Below, one piece after another: positions 35,140 to 41,475 of a stretch of DNA of 64,000 nt (position 1 is the stretch's first letter; the number at the start of each line of letters is the position of its first letter). The notes beneath the pieces are model-generated. The model saw nothing but the letters and a program-made list of their open reading frames with translations. It was not told the DNA's origin and did not search any database. Both the position numbers and the translations under genes were made by a program. Source of the DNA: Nocardioides iriomotensis (GTDB lineage: Bacteria > Actinomycetota > Actinomycetes > Propionibacteriales > Nocardioidaceae); assembly GCF_004168035.1 (NCBI RefSeq), contig NZ_SDPU01000012.1, positions 1 through 64,000 on the forward strand. The letters are read 5' to 3'.

Positions 35140-35994
35140 TCAGGCGAGCCCGTCCCACGGACGGTGCGCGGGGACGCTGCGACCCGGGCCGCAGGTCGAC
35201 CGGAACTCGCACCAGCCGCACCGCGGTGCGACCAGCGGCGGGAAGGCCGCGTCGGCCTCGTCCGGGGTCATCCCGGCCCGGAAGGCCGCGTCAAGGGTCG
35301 CCATCGCGGCGGCCTGAGCGTCGGCCCCGCTGAGGTGCTCGTCGATCGACGCGGGCGTGTGGTCCCAGCCGACCACGGTGCCCGTGGGCAGGTGGTGCAG
35401 CTCGACGCGGGTCACCTCCCGCCGGAGCGTGCGAGCGGCGCCGGCGGCGTAGACCGCGAGCGCGAGTGACTCCCGCGCGTCGTCGACGGTGAGGACCGAC
35501 CGACCGGTCTTGTAGTCGACCACCACGACGCCCTCCCCCGGCCGGTCGTCGATCCGGTCGGCCCGGCCCCACAGCGACGCCCGCTCGGTGCGGACGGAGA
35601 CCGTGCGCTCGACACCGAGCGGCAGCACCGCGGGGTCGACCGTGGCGAGGTAGCGCTCGACGTACCCCCGGGCGCGGTCGCGGTGCTCGCGGGACTGCCG
35701 CTCGTCGCGGAAGCCCTCGCTCGACCAGCCGGTCACGACCAGCTCGCCGCCCGCGGCCGGGGTGCGGCGTGGCAGCGGCAGCTCCCACCACCGCGCGAGC
35801 GCGACGTGCACGGCCGCCCCGACGGTGTGGTGCGCCCAGGCGCCGCCGCGCGGCGGGGTGGGCTGGTCGAGGTAGCCCATCCGGTAGCGGCGCGGGCAGT
35901 CGGCGTACGTCGCCAGCCGGGACGGCGCCGCCGGGTAGAGCCGCGTCGGCATCCCGTCGAGCAGCAGCTGGTCCCCGACGTCGGGGGTGCTCAT
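35140..35994 (-). CDS. Stand-alone RecB/Cas4-like Fe-S nuclease
   Basis: The 284-residue protein has a PD-(D/E)XK nuclease core (LWGRADRID then VVVVDYKTG) bracketed by a lone Cys33 (YADCPRRYRMGYL) and a C-terminal CGWCEFRSTC. Together these give the four cysteines of an AddB/Cas4-type 4Fe-4S cluster. Such single-domain nucleases process 5' or 3' ends of DNA. It is encoded 4 bases into the PHP-phosphoesterase gene's end (ATGA overlap) and is not associated with CRISPR genes. It is a likely DNA-repair exonuclease. Confidence 0.88.
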   Translation of the reverse strand: MSTPDVGDQLLLDGMPTRLYPAAPSRLATYADCPRRYRMGYLDQPTPPRGGAWAHHTVGAAVHVALARWWELPLPRRTPAAGGELVVTGWSSEGFRDERQSREHRDRARGYVERYLATVDPAVLPLGVERTVSVRTERASLWGRADRIDDRPGEGVVVVDYKTGRSVLTVDDARESLALAVYAAGAARTLRREVTRVELHHLPTGTVVGWDHTPASIDEHLSGADAQAAAMATLDAAFRAGMTPDEADAAFPPLVAPRCGWCEFRSTCGPGRSVPAHRPWDGLA

Positions 35995-36872
35995 CCTCCG
36001 ACGACCTCCGGAGTGCCGCGACCGGACGCGGCGGAGGCCGCGGCGGCCAGGGCGAGCAGCCGCTCGAGCTGCTCGGGGGCGGTGGTGTTGCAGCCGAGGT
36101 CGTGGGCGTGCTTGCCGTCGCCGTGGTAGTCGCTCGAACCGGTCGCGACGAGGTCGAGCTCGCGCGCGATCTGCCGCAGCTGCTCGCGCGTCTCGGGAGG
36201 GTGGTCCTGGTGGTCGACCTCGAGGCCGGCGAGCCCGGCCTCGCGCAGCGCGGCGAGACCGTCACGGTCGAGGCCGTGGTGGGTGTAGCGGCGTGCCCAC
36301 GGGTGCGCGATGACGGTCACCCCGCCGGCGTCGGTCACCAGTCCGATCATCGTGGTGAGGTCGGCGGCGTAGCGGTCGACGTAGGCCGGGCCGCGCGGTC
36401 CGAGGAAGCGAGCGAACGCCTCGTCGCGGTCGGCGACCACGCCCTTCTCGACGAGCGCGTCGGCGACGTGCGGGCGACCCAGCGCGGCCGCCTCCCCGGC
36501 GAGCCGGCGTACGTCGTCGGCGTCGATGTCGATGCCGAGCCCGCGGAGCTTGTCGAGGACTGCGGGCAGCCGGCTGTTGCGGCCGTCCAGCACCCGGTCG
36601 AGCTCGGCGACGAGTCCGGGGTGGGTGGGGTCCGGGAGGTAGGCCAGCAGGTGCACGGACTCGCCGCGGTGGCGGGCGCTGATCTCGAGGCCGCGCACGA
36701 GCGTGACGCCGGACCGCTCGGCGACGTCGGCGGCCTCCTGCCAGCCCTCGGTGGTGTCGTGGTCGGTGAGGCCGAGCACGTCGATGCCGCTCGTGAGGGC
36801 GTGCCGCACCAGCTCCGCGGGGCTGTCGGTGCCGTCGGAGCGGTCGGAGTGCGTGTGGAGGTCGATCCGCAC
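35991..36872 (-). CDS. PHP-domain metal-dependent phosphoesterase
   Basis: The 293-residue protein has the PHP motif I HTHSDRSDGTDSP, LTDHDTTEGW, a central GLEIS, VIAHPWARR and a late GSSDYHGDG, which together provide the metal ligands of a trinuclear site. Relatives cleave nucleotides (AMP phosphatase, 5'-3' oligonucleotide exonuclease). It heads the overlapping pair with the RecB-like nuclease, which supports a nucleic-acid-end processing task. It starts 52 bases after the DUF6758 gene. Confidence 0.92.
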   Translation of the reverse strand: MRIDLHTHSDRSDGTDSPAELVRHALTSGIDVLGLTDHDTTEGWQEAADVAERSGVTLVRGLEISARHRGESVHLLAYLPDPTHPGLVAELDRVLDGRNSRLPAVLDKLRGLGIDIDADDVRRLAGEAAALGRPHVADALVEKGVVADRDEAFARFLGPRGPAYVDRYAADLTTMIGLVTDAGGVTVIAHPWARRYTHHGLDRDGLAALREAGLAGLEVDHQDHPPETREQLRQIARELDLVATGSSDYHGDGKHAHDLGCNTTAPEQLERLLALAAAASAASGRGTPEVVGG

Positions 36873-36924
36873 GCCTTCACGCTAGCGGGCGGCGGGGACA
36901 GTGCTCACCAGGCATCACCAGGCG

Positions 36925-37569
36925 TCACCAGGCGGGGGGCGACCCCCCGAAGGGCAGGTCGATGAGCTCCGGGCCGAGCCCCGCCACGTCGTGCAGCACC
37001 CACTCGTCCTTGAGCAGCAGCACCGCGGAGGCGGGCCGCAGCACGATCCAGAGCCAACGCCCGTGGGCCTCGCCGGCGAGCACGGACCGGTCGAAGTCGA
37101 CGTCGCTGTCGCTCGTCGAGACCGCCCACAGGGAGATGGGGTGGCCGTCGATGCGCACCTTGGCGTGCGGCGGTCCCTCGCCGAGGTCCGCCCCCGGGTC
37201 GGTGCGCGAGGCGCCGGCGCAGCGGGCGCCGAGGCCGACCCCCGGCTCCTCCGAGATCACCGTCAGCTCGACGACGCCGTCGAGCTCGCTCGGCCCGGCG
37301 CAGGACACGAAGCTCGCCCGGGCGTCGACCTTGCCGTCCGGGTCGCCGCCGACGCAGCCGAAGTCGGTGATCGACCAGCCCGGCGTCAGCGGCCACGGCA
37401 TCAGGCTCGGCATCGCGCCGGCGCGCACCAGGTGCTCGGCGAACACCTCGTAGCCCGCCACCGACGAACGCCACAACGGGTCGATCCTGCCGTGGTCCAT
37501 GCAGCTCCAGGTGCCGGCGCTCTCGGTCACGGGGGCGGAGCAGCGCGGGCAGCCGGCGGCGAGGGTCAC
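36925..37569 (-). CDS. DUF6758 protein with N-terminal zinc ribbon
   Basis: The 214-residue protein begins close to CPRCSAPV ... TWSCMDHG (three cysteines plus His or a fourth ligand) and continues with a conserved domain containing WPLTPGWSITDFGCVGG and HISLWAVS-like strands. It belongs to a family found in actinobacteria next to PHP-domain genes. GTG 37569 was taken because the zinc ribbon follows directly; a longer start at 37605 is possible. The stop falls in a triplicated TCACCAGGC repeat (36904-36931). The function is unknown. Confidence 0.8.
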   Translation of the reverse strand: MTLAAGCPRCSAPVTESAGTWSCMDHGRIDPLWRSSVAGYEVFAEHLVRAGAMPSLMPWPLTPGWSITDFGCVGGDPDGKVDARASFVSCAGPSELDGVVELTVISEEPGVGLGARCAGASRTDPGADLGEGPPHAKVRIDGHPISLWAVSTSDSDVDFDRSVLAGEAHGRWLWIVLRPASAVLLLKDEWVLHDVAGLGPELIDLPFGGSPPAW

Positions 37570-37622
37570 CGGTTCACGGTCGTGCCCCGCGAGGACCGGC
37601 GTCAAGGCCTACGCTCGTCGGC

Positions 37623-38051
37623 GTGGCCGGCCCGCCAGTCCCCTGCGTCGGCGCGGTCGTGACCGACGGCGCCGGGCGCTTCCTGCTCGTCCTTCGTGGA
37701 CGCGAGCCGGCGCGGGGTCTCTGGTCGATCCCGGGCGGCAAGGTCGAGCCGGGCGAGAGCGACGCCGAGGCCACCGCCCGCGAGGTCCTCGAGGAGACCG
37801 GGCTGGTGGTGGAGGTGCTCGACCTCGTCGGGTACGTCGAGCGGCCGGCGCCGGGAGGTGCGACGTACGCGATCAACGACTACCGCTGCAGGCTCGCGCC
37901 GGGGACCGACCCGGCGTCGGCCCGGGCCGGCGACGACGCCGACGACGTCGGCTGGTTCGACGAGGCCGCCCTGCGATCCCTCCCGACGTCGCCCGGGCTG
38001 GTCGACGCGCTCGAGGAGTGGGGCGTGCTCAGGCGTTCCACCGCAGGATGA
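37623..38051 (+). CDS. Nudix hydrolase
   Basis: This 142-residue protein has a full Nudix box starting GGKVEPGESDAEATAREVLEE, with LRGREPARGLWSIPGGK before it. The overall shape fits the MutT/ADP-ribose class of short Nudix enzymes, but no substrate-defining motif can be called. GTG 37623 lies 53 bases from the divergent DUF6758 gene. The last 23 bases overlap the convergent histidine phosphatase gene. Confidence 0.9.
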   Translation: MAGPPVPCVGAVVTDGAGRFLLVLRGREPARGLWSIPGGKVEPGESDAEATAREVLEETGLVVEVLDLVGYVERPAPGGATYAINDYRCRLAPGTDPASARAGDDADDVGWFDEAALRSLPTSPGLVDALEEWGVLRRSTAG

Positions 38052-38610
38052 CCGGGTTCTCCCGCTCGTAGCCCAGGACGCTGATCGTCGCGGTGTCGAG
38101 CCGGAGGAACCGGCCCTCGTCGACCGGCTGCTCGATCCACCGGGCCGCCAGGGCGCGCAGCGCGTGGCCGTGGCTGAACAGCAGCACCCGCCGGTCCTCG
38201 GCGAGCGCCGCGCTGACGCGGGCCACCACCCGGTCGAGCCGTGCGGTGACCTCGGGGGCCGTCTCGCCGCCGGGCGCCGGGTGCGTCCAGATCGTCCAGC
38301 CGGGCTCGCGCTCGCGGATCTCCGCGGTGGTGATCCCTTCGTAGTCGCCGTACGCCCACTCGACCAGGTCCTCGTCGACCTCGGCCTCGGGGAAGCCCGC
38401 CAGCTCGGCGGTGCGGCGAGCCCGGCTGCGCGGGCTGGTGAGGACCAGCCCGAAGTCGTGGTCCGCCAGCCGCTCGGCGAGGTCGTGGGCGACCTCGACG
38501 CCGACCTCGGTGAGGGGGATGTCGGTGACCGAGGTGTGCCGGCCGTCGCGGCTCCACTCGGTCTCGCCGTGCCGGACCAGCCACACCTGGGCGTTCGCAG
38601 AGGCACTCAT
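38029..38610 (-). CDS. Histidine phosphatase (phosphoglycerate-mutase-like)
   Basis: The 193-residue protein has the RHG active site in LVRHGETEW (His14), a catalytic ENDO-type SPRSRARRTAE Arg, VEWAYGDYEG and the second His in LFSHGHALR. These features match branch-1 histidine phosphatases; the M. tuberculosis neighbour Rv3214 (annotated gpm2) is an acid phosphatase, so phosphatase rather than mutase activity is likely. Upstream, CTGATCG...CGATCAG (38636-38661) is a 7-bp inverted repeat that may be a control site. Confidence 0.9.
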   Translation of the reverse strand: MSASANAQVWLVRHGETEWSRDGRHTSVTDIPLTEVGVEVAHDLAERLADHDFGLVLTSPRSRARRTAELAGFPEAEVDEDLVEWAYGDYEGITTAEIREREPGWTIWTHPAPGGETAPEVTARLDRVVARVSAALAEDRRVLLFSHGHALRALAARWIEQPVDEGRFLRLDTATISVLGYERENPVILRWNA

Positions 38611-38698
38611 GTCCGGAATCGTGGCACGATCGCGCCTGATCGAACGTAAAGTCACGATCAGGCAACGCAATATCCTCGTGCGACACGGCGTGGCACAC

Positions 38699-38730
38699 TT
38701 GACACTTGTGTCCCACAAGTCACTTAGGTT
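38699..38730 (+). promoter_or_regulatory. Promoter with consensus -35 and a dyad in a long spacer
   Basis: TTGACA (38699-38704) is a perfect -35, and TAGGTT (38725-38730) is the best -10, giving a long 20-base spacer. ACTTGTG-TCC-CACAAGT (38704-38720) is a perfect 7-bp dyad lying in that spacer. A dyad inside a 19-20 base spacer is the geometry of MerR-controlled promoters. It would drive the EEP gene at 38768. Confidence 0.55.
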
Positions 38731-38767
38731 TCTCAAGTCGACGCGCGTCCCTGCCGATAGCAGGAGG

Positions 38768-39892
38768 GTGAAGCGCTCCTCCCTCGCCCTGATCTGCACG
38801 GCCGTGCTGACCGCGTTCGCCACCGCGATCTCCCTGGCCTGGGTGCCGGCGGGCGCGCAGACGCTCGCCACTGACGGCGTACCACGCCTCGCCCGCGGCA
38901 CGCTGCCGACGACCTTCACACTCAGCTCGTTCAACGTCCTGGGCAGCACGCACACGACCTCGGGGCGCAAGAAGAAGATGGGCTCGGGCGTCGTCCGGAT
39001 CCGCAAGGTCGCGGCCCTGCTGGACCAGCACAGCGTCGACGTGGTCGGGCTGCAGGAGTTCCAGATCGACCAGTGGGCCGAGTTCATGCGGGTCGCCGGT
39101 GACCGCTACTCCGTCTACCCGGGCGGCGTCAACCGCAAGACCGTGCAGAACACCATCGCGTGGCGCACGACCGACTGGTCGCTGGTCGCCGGCTACACGG
39201 TGCAGATCCCGTACTTCAAGGGCGAGCAGTGGATGATGCCCGTCGTCCTGCTGCGCAACAACTACACCGGCGTGACCGCGTTCTTCGCGAACTTCCACAA
39301 CCCCGCGACGAACAAGCGGCACCACGGCAACCAGAAGCACCGCACCGAGGCCACCACCCGGCAGGCGGCGCTGGCCCGCTCCCTCGTCTTCGAGTCCGGT
39401 CTCCCGGTGTTCTTCACCGGCGACATGAACGAGCGCGAGGAGTACTTCTGCCGGCTCACCGCCGAGGCGCCGATGAAGGCCGCGAACGGCGGGCGCAACA
39501 AGGGCGGGCGCTGCACGCCTCCGACCACGATGCCGGTCGACTGGATCTTCGGCTCGCGCGGCCGGGCGAAGTTCACCGACTACGTCCGTGACTTCAGCAA
39601 GGCGGTCACGAGGGTCACCGACCACCCGATGGTCCGCACCACGGTGTCGATCAAGTCGACGACGACGCCGACGCCGCTGACGCCGGTGATCCCGTCCTAC
39701 CCGCTGTGGCCGACCGTGGGCGTGCCGTTCCCGGTGGTGCCGACTCCGACCCCGACGCCGCCCCCGCCGGCTCCCACGCCGACCCCGACGCCGACTCCTA
39801 CGCCGAGCCCGAGTCCCACCCCGAGCTCGTCGCCGACGGCGACCCCGACCGGGAGCCCTACCGCGTCACCGACGGCCGGGCGCACGCTCTGA
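38768..39892 (+). CDS. Secreted EEP-family nuclease/phosphatase with Pro-Thr tail
   Basis: The 374-residue precursor has a signal peptide (about 1-31, ending PAGAQT). Then comes an endonuclease/exonuclease/phosphatase domain with SSFNVLGS, GLQEF (metal Glu), FTGDMNE, DWIFGS and the final TDHPMV (catalytic His). The last 55 residues are a Pro/Thr/Ser/Ala repeat stalk without a sorting motif. The enzyme could degrade extracellular DNA or phosphodiesters. AGGAGG abuts the GTG directly (38762-38767), an unusually short spacing. It is preceded by the dyad-containing promoter. Confidence 0.88.
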   Translation: MKRSSLALICTAVLTAFATAISLAWVPAGAQTLATDGVPRLARGTLPTTFTLSSFNVLGSTHTTSGRKKKMGSGVVRIRKVAALLDQHSVDVVGLQEFQIDQWAEFMRVAGDRYSVYPGGVNRKTVQNTIAWRTTDWSLVAGYTVQIPYFKGEQWMMPVVLLRNNYTGVTAFFANFHNPATNKRHHGNQKHRTEATTRQAALARSLVFESGLPVFFTGDMNEREEYFCRLTAEAPMKAANGGRNKGGRCTPPTTMPVDWIFGSRGRAKFTDYVRDFSKAVTRVTDHPMVRTTVSIKSTTTPTPLTPVIPSYPLWPTVGVPFPVVPTPTPTPPPPAPTPTPTPTPTPSPSPTPSSSPTATPTGSPTASPTAGRTL

Positions 39893-39910
39893 GCGCCCTG
39901 GTGGGCGGCG

Positions 39911-41386
39911 TCAGTGGACGCCGCCCATCAGCCGGCGGATCGGCTTGGTGACCAGCAGGAGCACCACGCCGACGGCGATCGCGACCGCGCCGAGGACACC
40001 GAAGTAGGGCACCTCGCTGTTCGGGTCGTAGTAGCCGCTCAGCAGACCCGACATCGCGGTGCCGAGCGCGATCGACAGGAAGAACAGCGCCACCATCTGC
40101 GTGTGGAACTTCCGCGGCGCGAGCTTGGTCGACAGCGACAGGCCCACGGGCGAGAGCAGCAGCTCCGAGATCGTGAAGAACAGCAGGACGCCGACGAGGC
40201 CGAGCAGCGGCGCGGAGTTCTGACCGCCTCCGGCCATCGGGATGAACAGCAGGAACGAGACCCCGATGCTCATCGTGCCGAGGGCGAACTTCACCGGGGT
40301 CGACGGCTGCCGGTCCCCCAGCTTGGTCCACATCGCCGCGAACACGCCGGCCAGCACGATGATGAAGATCGGGTTGATCGACTGCACCCACGACACCGGC
40401 ATCTCCCAGCCGAACAGGTCGCGGTTCAGGCGCTCGTCGGAGTAGATCGTGACGACGGTGAACTGCTGCTGGTACAGCGACCAGAACACCGCGCTGGCGA
40501 TGAACATCGGGATGAACGCCAGCACGCGGCGGCGCTCGACGCCGGTGATGTCCTTGCTGGACAGGATCACCACGAAGTAGACGACCGCGGCCGCGGCGCT
40601 GGTCCACACCACGATGTCGGCGAGCCGGGCGGCCGTGATCACGTCGATCGCGACGAGCGTGACGATCAGCCCCACGACGCCGACCGCCGCCACGCCGTAC
40701 CCGATGCGTCCGCGGGTGTGCAGCGGGTTCGGCACGTGGTGGGTCTCCTCGGGGAGGCGCTTGCGGCCCAGGGAGTACTGGAGCAGGCCGAGCGCCATGC
40801 CGACCGCGGCGAGGCCGAAGCCGACGTGGAAGCCCCACTCCTTCTGCAGCAGGCCGGTCAACAGCGGGCCGACGAGGGCGCCGAGGTTGATGCCCATGTA
40901 GAAGATCGAGAAGCCCGCGTCGCGACGGTCGTCGTCCTCGGCGTACAGCGAACCGACCAGTGACGTCGCGGTCGCCTTGAGCCCGCCCGAGCCGAGCGCG
41001 ACGAGGATCAGGCCGACGCCGACCCCGGGAAGCCCGGGGATCAGCGACAGCGCGATGTGACCGGCCATGACGACGATCGCGCTGGAGAACAGCGTCCGCT
41101 CCGCGCCCATCACCCGGTCCGCCAGCCAGGCTCCGAGGATGGTCGAGAGGTAGACGCCGCCGCCGTACGCGCCGACGATGCCCGACGCGACCGCCTTGTC
41201 CACCCCGAGGCCGCCTTCGGCCGCGGAGTAGTACAGGTAGATCAGCAGGATCCCCTGCATGCCGTAGAACGAGAACCGCTCCCACATCTCGACGCCGAAG
41301 AGGTTGGCGAGGACGCGGGGCTGGCCGAAGAAGGTCTTCTCGGACTGGCCGGCTGGGTCAAGTCGTGTCGTGCTGGTTTCCGTCAC
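39911..41386 (-). CDS. POT/PTR2-family proton-coupled peptide transporter
   Basis: The 491-residue membrane protein has 12-14 helices and the POT signature EMWERFSFYGMQGILLIYL (the ExxERF motif that couples protons), plus GADRVMGAERT-type loop features. POT proteins import di- and tripeptides, or in some clades nitrate or other small solutes. GTG 41386 gives the correct N-terminus; longer frames run into the terminator of the upstream gene. It lies close to secreted proteases and the EEP enzyme, which suits uptake of extracellular breakdown products. Confidence 0.9.
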   Translation of the reverse strand: MTETSTTRLDPAGQSEKTFFGQPRVLANLFGVEMWERFSFYGMQGILLIYLYYSAAEGGLGVDKAVASGIVGAYGGGVYLSTILGAWLADRVMGAERTLFSSAIVVMAGHIALSLIPGLPGVGVGLILVALGSGGLKATATSLVGSLYAEDDDRRDAGFSIFYMGINLGALVGPLLTGLLQKEWGFHVGFGLAAVGMALGLLQYSLGRKRLPEETHHVPNPLHTRGRIGYGVAAVGVVGLIVTLVAIDVITAARLADIVVWTSAAAAVVYFVVILSSKDITGVERRRVLAFIPMFIASAVFWSLYQQQFTVVTIYSDERLNRDLFGWEMPVSWVQSINPIFIIVLAGVFAAMWTKLGDRQPSTPVKFALGTMSIGVSFLLFIPMAGGGQNSAPLLGLVGVLLFFTISELLLSPVGLSLSTKLAPRKFHTQMVALFFLSIALGTAMSGLLSGYYDPNSEVPYFGVLGAVAIAVGVVLLLVTKPIRRLMGGVH

Positions 41387-41426
41387 GTATTTCCACGTTG
41401 CCAGTCGTTGCGTGGGCCAAACAAAT

Positions 41427-41458
41427 CGAGGGGCTGTGTCGATCGACACAGCCCCTCG
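41427..41458 (-). terminator. 16-bp perfect intrinsic terminator
   Basis: CGAGGGGCTGTGTCGA pairs perfectly with TCGACACAGCCCCTCG. On the minus strand it is followed by ATTTGTTTGG, a usable U-tract. It ends the HYR-repeat gene (stop at 41476) and insulates it from the POT transporter gene. Confidence 0.9.
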
Positions 41459-41475
41459 AGGTTCAGTGGGTCGCG

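Noticed and set aside
36904-36931. Triplicated TCACCAGGC unit at the end of the DUF6758 gene
   Set aside because: Only three short units at a stop codon; probably replication slippage with no evident function.
39740-39890. Repetitive CCGAC/ACGCCGACT DNA as a possible satellite or CRISPR-like array
   Set aside because: It encodes the Pro-Thr stalk of the EEP protein and has no spacer-repeat structure.
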